Assembly: GCA_014529385.2 (NCBI GenBank) | Contig: CM043953.1 | Coordinates: 81,598,338-81,662,337, forward strand | DNA from: Adiantum capillus-veneris | Taxonomy: Eukaryota > Streptophyta > Polypodiopsida > Polypodiales > Pteridaceae | DNA: 64,000 nt | Reading direction: 5' to 3' | Part shown: one piece after another, positions 39,736 to 51,238 of the stretch | How positions within the stretch are numbered: position 1 is the first letter of the stretch | Layout of the letters: every line of letters begins with the position of its first letter | Program-made: the position numbers and the translations under genes | Notes under the pieces: model-generated | Seen by the model: only the letters and a program-made list of their open reading frames with translations | The model's database searches: none | What the model was told of the DNA's origin: nothing

Positions 39736-41283
39736 TTTTAGATCCTCTGATTACCCTTATGTCTGCTCTTTGTCATTGGAGACTTCTTTGTTCCTGTGCA
39801 ATCATGTTGTTAGTGTTGTCTGCAGCTTTGTCATTGTAGGCCATTCTTCGACTCGCCATTGAGGAGAAGTATGCTATGATCTGAAATTGGTGCTCCAATT
39901 CATTTGTCAATTGATTTGAGTAGCATTTCCTTATTGTTGATGTAGAAGGAATATGTACAAGAGGATGGTGATAGGTGTCTTTAGATTAGGGTCTAAAACC
40001 TGGATGACCAAAGGGAAAAAACCCGGTGGGAAAAAAATGCCTTTGGTATACGCTCTTATTGGAGTTGAGCAGTTGAACGTGAAGTACATGTTCATGAAAG
40101 GTGAGTGCTTGGGTGAAACACGGGAAGAGTGCCTGATGCAAGTGCCATTTATAGGACACTCTATATGCATATGAGAAATTTGTCAACAAAAGCATGCAAT
40201 GTGAAAGAAGGAGATGATGGGTGTTTCGAGGAATAAATGTAGCACATGTGACATCAAAAGATGTTTCAATAGCTTCCACCTTTCCAAGAAGGGTTTTCGA
40301 TGTAGAAGTTTCTCCACTCGTATCTCACTGTGCTTAATAAGTGAGTGTCTTTTGGACCTTCTCCGTCACTTCACCAGACTTAAGTACTTAGACTTCGACT
40401 CTTTTGCTCACCTATACCAGCATGAGCGACACAACGTAAATATGCTCAACTCTTCCAGCTTGAGCAGTACCTAGAATAGCTAAGACGCTTAGACAGCAGA
40501 GAATATTACTTGAAGCTTTGGGGACTAACACCTCACTCATTTTGTGGCGTAGCTACTCGACTCTGACTTGTATGACTTGTCGGTTGCATGTTGACACTGC
40601 TTTGTGACAAGTTCTTCGGCTGTTGTAGTGGCTGTTGAGACATACTTCGTGAAGTTTCATCGTTTCCATGTACCTTCTTCTCTTTGTAGTGCTCAGGCCT
40701 CTCGTCAGTCTTTTCTTCATGTGGATTATGGTTTTTTTATTTTTTTCTTAATAATAAACAAAGAAAATCTTTAAAAAAACTTAACAAAAGAAAAATCATT
40801 CAAATAGAAATCTAAATGCTATGTACACTATACACATATCCCTATGGGCTCATATATGGATTTTGTCCCCATACTCCTCTGTAACACTACTATGAGGGCA
40901 TATACTCTAAATTTCGTCAAAAAATTATCACAATAAAACGCAAAAATTCAATGCATCTCACAAAACATTGCCCTCTAATAGTCATAATGTTAGGTCCGCA
41001 TTCAGAATGCCTCCCCCCTTCCTATTTGGAGTTATCCTTTACGACAGGGTATCGCAAAGGGTATGTGTTGTGCTTGGGCAATTAAAAGTTGTGCCTATGC
41101 AGGCCTTGTAATGTAGCCCTATTATGCATACACAGTCAATGCATGGAAAAGATTTATGTTGTGCAAGATGTGGGTATAAGCAATTTTCTTATTGGCATTT
41201 GTTGGCGAGGCTTCCTATTCTAAGCAATGTAATGGTCTTTGCAGCTCCTGTATCGTTGCTTAATTGAAGCGACTTGCTCTCTT
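39736..41283. other. Foreign or degenerate DNA inside element 2
   Basis: No clear gene. A + strand frame at 39953-40174 ('YALIGVEQLNVKYMFMKGE') faintly resembles the copia RT stretch with the D-V-K-T-A-F motif, but too weakly to assign. The remainder is AT-rich with no recognised domain. It occupies the place where pol would lie in relatives. Confidence 0.4.
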
Positions 41284-42423
41284 CTAACTGTACTGTAATC
41301 GTAGGAAGAATTGTAAGAATTCAAGCGGCGATGCACTGACAGCAGTTTTGTTGTTCTTCTTTGGGACCCATTTCTTTGCGATTATTGGTTGTTTTGTTGC
41401 TGACGCTCGTTTGGGAACCCATACTTGCCCGTGCTTCGTTTGTGTTTGAAGAGACTTCTTTGGGATCCACCTTTTTGTTGCGTGAGTCAACAGTGGTCTT
41501 TGCTTCAGCCCTTGTATGCTTGGTTGGCGACGGGATTTAGGCTTTGAAAGTTGATACTGTGGTTGTTTTGGAATCCAAATGAATTCCTGACTTTTTTGTG
41601 CTTGAATCAACTTCTTTGGAGCCCAAACCTGAGTTGTGAAAGCTTGCGACTTTGTGATATTCTTACCCGTTCGTGCACGCTTTCCTTGTTTTTGTTTTGG
41701 TGTTGGATCTTGTGATTTGTCATTAGAGATCTTTGTCTTCTTGATCCATATCTGTTTTTGGCCGATCTGGCTTTTTGGTATCTAGATTTGTCGAGCTTTT
41801 TGGCTTTGACTTGTTGTCCTGTTCTTTTGACCTGTCATGGTTGTTGTTGAAGGGGTTGGTGATAGTGATGGCCTGAGTTGATGATAGGGGATGTCGTAAG
41901 ATTCATCACTATCGCTACTATCCTCAGCAAGGTTGACTTCTCGTACTTTTCGTTGATTTTTTGACTGGTAGTGGAAAGTTACTGTCTGTTTTCTCGTGGG
42001 TGGTAGTTTCTTGGAGAACTTTTCTAGCCCATTGATTAGAGCATTGTTTGCTCGTTGCTCTGGTCGTATTCCTCCTAGCTGAGTCTTTGCATCCTTATTA
42101 GGAGCCCTGTATGAGGATGCTTGTGGTGGCTCTGTCTTCACCGAGGACTTTGGAATCCACTTTTGATGCACGTTATTCGTGTAGCGATGACATTGATTCC
42201 TGGGTCATTGATCTTCTTGAAGCTCGAAGTGTTCTACAGAGTCATAGAACTCGTCGTCTTCTTCATCTTTTGATTCTCCACATTTCTTTGTGTGCTCCTT
42301 AGTTCGAGAGCTTGTTGATGTTTGGATCTCTTCGTTTTCCTGGATTACACTCACTTCAAAATAAGGAACGACATCATAGCCATTTTCATCACAAAAATTT
42401 GTTGTGGGAGCATCCTCCACGGC
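41284..42423 (-). pseudogene. W-x-P-K repeat tail (ORF3 C-terminus) joined to the PR linker, element 2
   Basis: It is in the same frame as gag-PR above. After the linker 'DEFYDSVEHFELQEDQ' and a TGA (42205), the frame gives 'HQKWIPKSSVKTEPP' and an acidic patch ('EDSSDSDESYDIPYHQL'). A series of W-[IV]-P-K motifs follows (VWAPKKL, IWIPKQP, RWIPKKS, VWVPKRA, KWVPKKN) with a TAG in place of a Trp codon at 41782. The repeated motif matches ORF3 of element 1 after its second protease domain. The junction marks the deletion of RT, RNase H, integrase and that domain. Function of the repeat unknown. Confidence 0.65.
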
Positions 42424-43737
42424 TCACACGTCCAGAGTAGCCAAGATGTGTTCCCATCCAAAAGGCTCTAACTCTTCTTCAGGAAATGGTTCTGGGATAT
42501 AGTCGCTATCCTCTATAACCCGCTCTAGGATACATTCCTCACGTTTCAAGCTACCACATTGTGAAGCTCCACACATCCACAGTTCTTTAGGCTTACCTAA
42601 CCAAGCTGGAAGTTCTGATCCTGCTACTGTGGCGGAATCAAACTCCTCAACCGGTGGTCTCGTCACATCCCTATATCTATGGTCCCTCAAGTTTATCTTT
42701 GTTATGGTCTCCATATGTCTCAGGTATATATGGTCATAACCCCAATCTTGGACCATTTTCAATTGTCGCATGAATGGTCTTCCCAGAATGATTTCATAGT
42801 TGTTCTTCTTGCCAAAGTCGACAACAGCAAAAGTGTGTTCATATTCAATGCCACAAGAAGTAACAAGTACTTTTTCTAGCAGTCCTAGGGGCTTTTCCTT
42901 GTGTCCGTCTGCAAGCTGCAGGGTCATTCGTGTGGATATCAAGGCAGGTTTTCTCCATTTTTTCCAAACCTCTTTGGTTGCAATGGCCATAACAGCTCCA
43001 CTGTCAAGGATTGCCATGGTTTTTACACCATTGAGTTCCACAGGAAGGGTGGTGTTTCCATCTTCTCCCTCGTAATACTCGCCTACCTTGTTTAATGGCA
43101 CTGGCCTAGTATTTAGTTGAGGCATTTCAAGCTCTTTAATGCCTTCCTCGATTTGAGTCATTGGGGTTTTTACACCAAATTTCTCTAGACATTTACCCAC
43201 ATTAGCCCACATGTTTGGTCTTATTCTGAGCAACTCGGCTAACATTATTGTACAGGTGACTGGGGTAGATAGAATATATACTAGCCCCTTTGAATCGATG
43301 GCCTTGTTGGGAGACAGTCTCTGTGATGGGACTGCAACCACATCTGACTTGGTCTCGTACTCTCCCATGTAGGACGGTAGTGTTCTTAGTGAATGGGGTT
43401 GACTATCCATAGATTGTACAGATCCTTTGTCGCCCCAATACGATTGCACGTCTAGATTCATTTGAGATCCAGTCTCAAATTCCTCTATTGGTGGTAGAAA
43501 CACTCCTCGTTCATCACTAGTCTTGTCTACTCGTCTTCTTAGGTCATCGGCTTCATTGGCCTCTCTGACTTGTTTCCACAATTCGTCAAGACCATCTATC
43601 TCTTTACAATCCTCAGGTATAGCTTGGTGAAATCCCTCGGAAGAGTTATCCGTGGTATTCAATACTATCCTTGGTTCTAATGCTGGGTCTTTGAGGTTTA
43701 GTCTGTGCTCATGACTAGAATCTGGCTCTTTTAGTTC
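42424..43737 (-). CDS. Aspartic protease region of element 2
   Basis: A 412-codon open stretch in the gag frame, separated from gag only by the TAG at 43738. It contains 'KTMAILDSGAVMAIATKEVW' (catalytic DSGA) about two thirds of the way along and 'YEIILGRPFMRQLKMVQDW' after it. The N-terminal 200 residues are a charged linker without a known domain. It ends at a TGA (42424) where element 1 has a Cys codon. The protease core itself is intact. Confidence 0.8.
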   Translation of the reverse strand, partial: ELKEPDSSHEHRLNLKDPALEPRIVLNTTDNSSEGFHQAIPEDCKEIDGLDELWKQVREANEADDLRRRVDKTSDERGVFLPPIEEFETGSQMNLDVQSYWGDKGSVQSMDSQPHSLRTLPSYMGEYETKSDVVAVPSQRLSPNKAIDSKGLVYILSTPVTCTIMLAELLRIRPNMWANVGKCLEKFGVKTPMTQIEEGIKELEMPQLNTRPVPLNKVGEYYEGEDGNTTLPVELNGVKTMAILDSGAVMAIATKEVWKKWRKPALISTRMTLQLADGHKEKPLGLLEKVLVTSCGIEYEHTFAVVDFGKKNNYEIILGRPFMRQLKMVQDWGYDHIYLRHMETITKINLRDHRYRDVTRPPVEEFDSATVAGSELPAWLGKPKELWMCGASQCGSLKREECILERVIEDSDYIPEPFPEEELEPFGWEHILATLDV

Positions 43738-46227
43738 CTAGTTTGGTGGGATTACTTGTGTAGGCCTGACACGGGTCACATCCTCAGGTTTTGCAACTGG
43801 TGGTTCTAGTAAAGCTTGGTCTGTTTGAATCGTTTTCTTACACATTTCAAACCTTTGCTTTTCTAGTTCCGTATAGGGATATGTCATCCACCTGTGTTCT
43901 TGGGTTTGGTTGTTTTTGAGCCTCGCATCATAGGATTTCAAGATGGCCTCTAATGTCTCATTAACCTTCTCTGCCAACACAGATCCTCCTGAACTAGCAC
44001 TTCTCGGTTTCTCATCCGTGGATGGTTCTTCTAGAGGTTTAACCATCTGTGTAAGAGAAGGTGTCTCCTTTTCCTCATGTTGTTTTATCTTCTCCTCAGC
44101 TTCAGTACGCTTCTCAGCTAGGGATTTTTGCTCTCGTTCCCTGCGTGCTTTCATCATAGTCTTTCTAGCTTTCCAACTATTTCGTTTGCTCTTGGTTTTC
44201 TGACTAGGTGCGTCTGTCTCCGGTCCATCATCTGTCTTTGGACTCATGTCACTTTCCGTGTTCTTTGTCTCTGGATTCTCATCAGCTTCCTTTTGAGCTT
44301 GTGCTCTCGTAACCACTTGAACTGGTACGACATTTTCATTTTCTGAGCTACTAGGGAGCTGAACAATCCCTGATACATTTGTCGTGATTTTCCTGATTTG
44401 GTTTGGTTTTTTCGGGCAATCGGGGATCAAGTGAGTGATGCCACACTCAAGACAATAGAAATTTACTTCAATGATCTCCGTATGAGGACGTTGTTTGACC
44501 AAGTGGTTGTCACGACTTTTGTGACAATCTGTCTCTGGTTGAGGAGATTCTTTTAGCATTTTCTCTTGGCTATAAGCAAGCTTTGACCTAGATAAGCCGT
44601 TATTTGCAATGAATCGCAATGTCCTTTCGTCCATTTCATACCTTCTTTCTTTCGACTGAAACCCAGGAGGTGGAGGTTGTACCGGCCTCACCACTCCATG
44701 TGTTTCTCTCACATTTTGTTGCTCCGAAGGGTAGTACTCCCTTTGGTTGCTATACCACATTGTAGCTGGTACTGGCGTTGGTTTATTTGATGCTTCCATC
44801 ATTGGCATGTATCTCATGTCTACCTGCATTCTAGCACCTGGCAGCGGAGGTTGTTGTCCTAAGACTAGGACAAGATGTGGCCTTAAAACTCCTACTGGTC
44901 CTGGCGCATTCCCTGTAATGTATCTAGGTGGAGTAGGTGCTTTTGGAATAGGTTGTACATACCTCTCCCTAGCATTTTCCATGCTATAATAGCACTCTTC
45001 CCCTGTATGGTTCGTCCATTTTCTCTCAATTTCACACCACTTCGGCTCTCCCGAATCAGACCTTACAAGAGGAATCAACCTCTTGACCAAGTCGTTGATA
45101 AGCTTTTCTTGATCAATAGGTGCCGTTGGCTTGGCAATGGACTCACTTATCTGTGAAACACTGTGCTGAGAGAATGTGTCATCTCCTTGACTCTTTAAGT
45201 CCTTTTCTTTGTATGCCTCACAGTTATCCACTAGATAAAGAGCTTCTTCGATCAACTCGTTTAGCGTCATCCTCCTTATCATATGCAGATCCTTCTGAAG
45301 GCCCGCATGTCTCATTCCCCGGATAAAGATCAGCATCAGTCGTGCTTGCGTAGGTAATTTCGCTCTCGGGCAGAGCTTAACATATCTCTTGAGCCGTAAT
45401 GATGCTTTGTGTACTGATTCATTCTCTTTCTGTTTGAATCTATGGATTTGCGAGACCGTGTTGTGAGCAATGCCTTTTGGCGAGAATTCTTCAATAAACT
45501 CCTCAAACAGCTCATCTAGGGTCTCAAAATCCCATTTTTCCACCGAGTCGAACCATGTAGCTGCATCATCTTCTAGAGTCAATCCAAATCCCGCAAACTG
45601 TGTTGCAAAATCTGAAACTTCCTCTGCTCTAATCACTCTTCTAAAAGCCGTTACATGATCTCTCGGATCTTTATCTCCGGAGTATTTTCTGTTTACCCAT
45701 TTTTAGACTTGGGATGGTCTAACTAGTCGATTGTCTACAAGTATAACTAGAGACTCTCCCAATCCTTCTCTCGTTATCGCTCTTGAAGGGAATCCTGGTG
45801 GCTCTCTTCTTGGAATTCCTATAGGAATTCTCGTGTTTGGTGGAGGCATTTGTGGTCCTTCATTGACCAAATATCCACCTCTTTCTAGTACAGTCTGTGG
45901 ATTTGTGCTTTCTACAACTTTGTATTCTCGTCCATACTTGTCGACAACTATAGATCTCCATTGGCAGTCGACTCCGTATGTGTAGACATATAAGAGCTTG
46001 TAATCCGTTATCTCTTCTAGGTATGGATCTGAGCACCTATAAAGATTGACCTCATTGTCGTCAATGTATCTATATAGTCCATCACTCTTATGACCAATCA
46101 TCCAAACTCTCTCAACAAGATGGGTCTTTATCAATTGCAAGTTTGGAAGATCCATTGTGGGAGGATATTCCTCTATCGTCGGGATCTCCAAGCTTGTGTA
46201 AGCTGCGTTTGAATCTAGGGTAGACAT
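43738..46227 (-). CDS. Gag of element 2, one internal stop
   Basis: A 174-codon frame from the ATG-like start at 46227 and a 632-codon frame ending at 43738 lie in the same phase; the only break is a TAA at 45703. The second part opens with the retrotransposon Gag capsid domain ('FAGFGLTLEDDAATWFDSVE', 'ELFEEFIEEFSPKGI', 'FKQKENESVHKASLRLKRYV'). A proline-rich middle follows, then the two-knuckle region: first knuckle degraded ('DCHKSRDNHLVKQRP'), second intact ('CLECGITHLIPDC'). A long coiled coil rich in K and E ends it. It would form the virus-like particle. Stop codons here fit C-to-T changes. Confidence 0.85.
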
Positions 46228-48624
46228 GATTTCTGGGCTTAAGAGCTTTTGCTTGGTTCAAGTAGACTTAGTCCATTGTGTTCAAGTGCTTTGGTTAGGA
46301 AGAAGTCGAAACTATGTCCAAAACCGCAACCGTTTCGTCACAATTCTCGCAAATTGTCGCTTTTAGACACCCCTGACTTCCGAATGAATTTTGAGGCCTC
46401 AAACGATGTTTTTTTTCAAAGTTGAACAAAATGGTTGCCGTCGGCATACATTTAGATCAAATTTTGCTCTGAGATCTGTAGAGCCGCTCTCAGGCTACAT
46501 TTTGATATAAAAACTTTTCCGATCCGATACCATTTGTGAAAATTATGGCCAAAACAGTGAATTGGAGTTTAGAATGGTCAAAATGAGTCCAAATTCAATC
46601 TTAAAAGAAGATTTGGGATCTCTGTGACACTGTGAACAGTTCTGTATGTTCAAAAGTACAGTTGGACCCTAAAACTGGCCTAGAGACATCCTACGCGTAG
46701 GATGTCTATATGCCCAGAATTTAACAAAATTTGGTCCAGAGACTCCCCTTAAGTCCAGCAACCCAATGGTATGATCAGAATTTCATTTGGACCTAAAAAT
46801 GGCCTTGAGACATCCTACGCGTAGGATGTCTTTTTGTTTATAATGACTTGAAATTTTCACCCCAGCTTCTCCTTGATGTGCTGATCATAGTGGTGTGCTC
46901 ATAAAATGGTTTGGAGTCCTAAATCAAGCTGGAGACATCCTACGCATAGGATGTCTTTTTGCTCTGTTTCAGCTCAAACTTGCACTGTAGCTTCCCCTTG
47001 ATGTGCTTAACTCAGAGCTATTTTTACTTTTTGATTCTGACACCTATAGGTTGGTCAAATGCTCAAGAATCTGTTCCAAAAGCCTGATGTCTGTTCTGAT
47101 GAATTCCTAAGTCAAATCAACTCCAAATTGGACCAAATTTGACTAGGAGGCTTGCCTAAGGCTATACAACACCCTGCTATGTCCACAGTTTGAATTTTGG
47201 TTTCAGAATTATGCCTTAGACATCCTACGCGTAGGATGTCTAACTACTCAAAATTGTCCCAAATTTAAACCACAGACTCTCCTTAAGGTGCTGATCACTG
47301 TGGTATGCTCAGAAATGTGTTTTCAGTCTTAAATCACACAGAAGACATCCTACGCGTAGAATGTCTTTTTGGCCTGTTTGACCCCATACTTGTCCCACAG
47401 CTTCCCCTTGATGTCAGCAACCCAATGGTATGCTTAGATTTTGGTTTGGATTTCAAAAGTCCCAAATTTAGCTATTCTTGCCTTTTTCAGTCAAAAGTGC
47501 TAAAGTCAGCTCAATCTTCCCTTTCACTGACCCAAATGAGATGAAATTTATCACATGCACTCAATACAACATTTAGAACATGCCTATGGAGTCATCCTAT
47601 GGTTTGGTCTAAAAAATTATGCCTTGGGCACAATTTGGGTAGGATGTCTGGCAATTTCAATCTATCTGGCCTTATCCTGTCAAAATTTGGTCAAATTTCC
47701 ACTTTCCATGTGAAAATAGGCTAAAACCTACCTTCTAAACACACTGGTAACCTCAGATTTTCAAAAAAGTGCATAGATCACCCTGTAGACATCCTACGCG
47801 TAGGATGTCTACTGCTGATTTTTTGAGACTGAAGTGTCCCTGATGCTTCCTTATGCTCTCAGCAAGTGCAAGTATGCTTCACAATTGCAAAAACATGCAA
47901 AAATCACTCAATTTAAGCTTTTTCTGAAATTTTACGTTTTCTGACTCCGCCTTTTGGCTTTTGGTCAACAAAAATAGGGAAAAACATCCAAATCAATATG
48001 TTACTAGGATAAAACCTACCCTCTGAACCCACTGGTGCAGTCAGAATTTTCAAATTTGGTCTCCAGAACCCCCTTGAGACATCCTATGCGTAGGATGTCT
48101 ATGTTTACAGAATTGCAGGTTTTCTTCACAGAACCCTTGCAAATGCTCTTTTATATGCACAGCATCAGTCAGTCATACAAAAATATCCACAAAAGCTTGT
48201 TTAATGCATTTTTACCCTCAAAGGCTCACTTTTCCGTGATTTCAAATGCAATCAAGCACTTTAGCAAATAATTCAATGTTGAATAGCTCTAGATCAGAAT
48301 CGGATCACTTACCTAAAGCTACTCCTACAAATCATATGGGGTTTTGCATATATGAGTAGAAAAACGCTTCACTGTCACATACGGACTAGTAAACGCTTTT
48401 ATCACCTCACAAATCACTCGACCACCCACAACTACTCTAATCCACAGATCCTAACTAAACCTATCTAGTCGCAGACCCTTGGCAAGACACACGCTTCCTG
48501 GCTATCCACTTGATCGCAGAATATCCTCTTTCGGATCCACTTAAGAAAAACGATTTCTTTAGCTGAAACTAAATCAAGCAACCATCACACGAGTGTTAGT
48601 AGGAAACCTACTTAGGTCCTTGTG
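46228..48624 (-). other. Leader (5' untranslated region) of element 2
   Basis: About 2.4 kb between PBS and gag, with no coding frame. It is built largely of degenerate repeats of roughly 120-130 bp, recognisable by a recurring 'CTTCCCCTTGATGTG', each unit followed by the palindrome annotated separately. Confidence 0.75.
46684..48100. repeat. Array of a 24-bp palindrome in the leader of element 2
   Basis: AGACATCCTACG followed by its exact reverse complement occurs at 46684-46707, 46808-46831, 47218-47241 and 47787-47810. Copies with one base changed lie at 46933-46956, 47343-47366 and 48077-48100. A half-site lies near 47638-47650. Spacing is irregular (about 125, 125, 285, 125, 445, 290 bp). 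The core CCTACGCGTAGG has an MluI-like ACGCGT centre. Each could be a protein-binding dyad or an RNA hairpin. Confidence 0.95.
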
Positions 48625-48642
48625 TCCCCGGCAACGGCGCCA
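48625..48642 (-). other. Primer binding site of element 2
   Basis: The minus strand reads TGGCGCCGTTGCCGGGGA one base after the LTR terminus 'CCAACA'. This PBS form recurs in many plant Ty3/gypsy elements; I leave the tRNA unnamed. Confidence 0.85.
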
Positions 48643-48643
48643 A

Positions 48644-49583
48644 TGTTGGATGGGAAGTGACTCACACACCCATGAAGTGCATGCAAACACTACCTAGATC
48701 AACATAATGTCAATCGAGGACACAGATGACATGATATGCACACGGAGGAAATCTCTTAAGCTTGTCAGGCTGAGACCATCCTACACATACAACACTCAGG
48801 AAGGCCAACTAAACCACAATCAAGAACCTCACTGCTCTCAACTACACCACCTAGCCACATACACACATGCGGAAGGTAACTCACCTAATCATGCCAGATT
48901 CGTACGAAACTTAAGGAACACCATCCCCTCACTAGGATACACTGACTCAAAACCTTGACTCAAAACCCATCTGCGAAAAATGCGTAGGATGACAGAGCAG
49001 AATTTTGAAAGTGCCCGAAACTGAAATTTATGAGTACCTATGCATAGCTTATGTCGCCGCGATTCTATAGACTACTAGCACGCAGAAAACAGACATCGTT
49101 TGATACACTTACGGCCACAAATAGCTCGTAGATGCGTCGGCGTGTGCGCTTCGTCTCGCGTGGAATGCTTGGAGTCGTCGCGTAGCTCACCTTGAGCCTA
49201 CAGCAATGGTACAGTCAGATCTCCAATGTGTTGAGCGAGCCGGGCGTAGCGAGAGGATGAAGCTCATGCTCACTCTCTTTCTCTCTCACACATAGTAGAC
49301 GGCAGCGCTCAAGTTTGATTATGATTAAAGTCATTTTACAAAATGACCTAGGTACCTTATATACTAAGGCTACCTTAGGTTTAACCAAAAATGGGGTTGA
49401 AAGGGTCAAATGGCTTTGTATTTACAATCTGGAAGTGCCATTGCACCCGGCTTCTGAAACTAGAATAACTACTCATTACAAATGACGTTTATAGCCATAA
49501 TCCGTAGCATTTCATAACTCACAAAAGATAAGACTTTGGTATGAAACTTGAGTTATGTTGTGTTGTTGACCCAGCGGTCAACA
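48644..49583 (-). repeat. 5' LTR of element 2, 940 bp
   Basis: Partner of 38173-39128, with TG...CA ends. It lacks about 18 bp present in the other LTR near 38470-38490. Confidence 0.95.
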
Positions 49584-49588
49584 TGGAG
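49584..49588. other. Target-site duplication of element 2, right copy (TGGAG)
   Basis: Identical to 38168-38172. Confidence 0.9.
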
Positions 49589-50488
49589 CTCGGAGCGGCT
49601 CGATACTGCGGTAAGAAGTTGGGATCAACGGGTGGGAAAAGATGCCAGGTGTTTTTGTCCGGACTTAGGGAGGAGCATCATTTGATGCGGCACAGAAATC
49701 AAAAAAGCATAACGAATCAATGGAAAGACAACAAAAAAAAGTTGAGGTTTTGTAGAGTTGGTGAATTTTTTTCTTGAAGTCTAGGGGGCTTGGAAGGCTG
49801 GAGAGACGAGGGCCCGCCACGTGGCACTTCTTTAAACCCACATGCGGTGCCTAGAGCTACGAAGGGAGTCTTCATATGATGGAGCGTGGCCACATTGTAA
49901 GGCATCAAAGGCGAGGACTCTCATTGGGAGCTCAATGGCCATGGCGTCGGTTGGTGTTGGGATCTGGGCAGGCAAGCAACGCTCTTTGTGGGAGATGGTG
50001 GTGCTGCCTATTGGCGGCGTGCCATCTTGCTTGCGTTGGTCGTTTCGACAGTGGGTGGGGTTTGTGCTTGATGATGTGGCAGGCCCGCGTGGCAGTGGGT
50101 TCACACGTCCTTAGGGCAAAAGCTTTTTGAGAGAGAGATAGGGAAGCACCGACAGCACCGTCTGTGCCCCACTTGGAGGAGCGGTTCATGTGAATGCTTG
50201 GGGCTCAAGTAAGCCGGGCCCGAAATAGGAAAGGGAGCGGCCTGTCACACACCATGCACAGTTAAAAATAGAGGGCCTTGGTGACGAGAATAGAAGGGGG
50301 GATACACACGCCCAAGGGGCCGTTTTTTTTTGGCATGGAGAAGCTGTGTTTGGAAGTGGGGAGGAGTCGAAGAAGACGTGGAAAGAGGTTGTTTCGGCGA
50401 AGGCAAGGAGTCGGAGAAGAGGAGGAAGGGGCAAGCATGAAGAAGGGGAGAAGGGAAGGACTCTCTCAGGAGTCATGGAAAGGAAATC

Positions 50489-50551
<63 letters not shown>

Positions 50552-51145
50552 GGACCTTGAAGCAACAAAAAAGGAGGTCATGGGGAAGTAGTGAACAGGA
50601 GCTTGGCTCCATATTTCTCCCTCACTCTCTCGGAGGGAGAAGGGAACGGAAGAAGGAGATTTTGATCATCAAGCTTCTCGTGCGGAAAGCGTCTAGCACG
50701 GGATTCTAGAGAAAGGGAACTATACATGGTGGGTTTTTTGGTTGGAAATTTACGAATTGCTTCTATCGGGTTTGGGTTATCTCAATAGGGAATTTCAAAT
50801 CAACAAGCATACCAACAGTGGCGTATGCAATCGATTTGTATGAAGGGTTCAAAACAGCTTCTGATTGCCAGCCTCAATTAAGTGTTAACATATGTTCTAA
50901 GTTGGAATTTAGCCATTAACTATGTTTCGATCTGTGATATTCTCTTGCAATTATCTCTAAGCATCTCTATATTGTCTTATTAACACTAAATCAGCCTTAA
51001 TCGCACTGGTTTTGCTTGGTTTACACCTCGACTGCTTCTCCTGTCTACAGCCAGAAGCCCAGCGCTTTCACGATCGACCCTCGAGAGACGCGCACTCCAA
51101 CAGCGTAAAGAGCTGGGGTCGAAGAGTATACATCAGGAAGACGAT
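49589..51145. other. DNA between element 2 and the second half of the copia element
   Basis: GC-richer than its surroundings, with a (CT)n tract at 50492-50549, but no recognisable protein domain. Long overlapping frames on both strands here arise from GC-rich, repetitive sequence. Confidence 0.4.
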
Positions 51146-51238
51146 ATGTCTGAAATGACGTTAACTGCAAAAATAAGTTGCTCCTGTTAAGGATATAAAT
51201 GAGCAACTTATTTTTGCAGGTAAAGTCATTTCAGACAT
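51146..51238. repeat. 38-bp near-perfect inverted repeat with 17-bp loop
   Basis: Arm 51146-51183 ('ATGTCTGAAATGACGTTAAC' onward) pairs with 51201-51238 with two mismatches; the loop is 51184-51200. The right arm is part of copia gag, so the left arm is an inverted copy of gag sequence at the break point. Confidence 0.95.

Noticed and set aside
39953-40174. Copia reverse transcriptase fragment
   Set aside because: The resemblance around 'QLNVKYMFMKGE' is too weak and no YVDD box or neighbouring RT motif follows.
42679-45658. Plus-strand frames opposite gag and protease of element 2
   Set aside because: They are antisense shadows of a long, well-conserved minus-strand frame.
46684-48100. CRISPR array
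   Set aside because: The repeats are full palindromes with irregular 100-450 bp spacing in a plant retrotransposon leader, and no cas genes exist in the window.
50186-50709. Protein-coding gene of about 140 codons around the CT tract
   Set aside because: Open frames on both strands, low complexity, no domain, no splice or start context.
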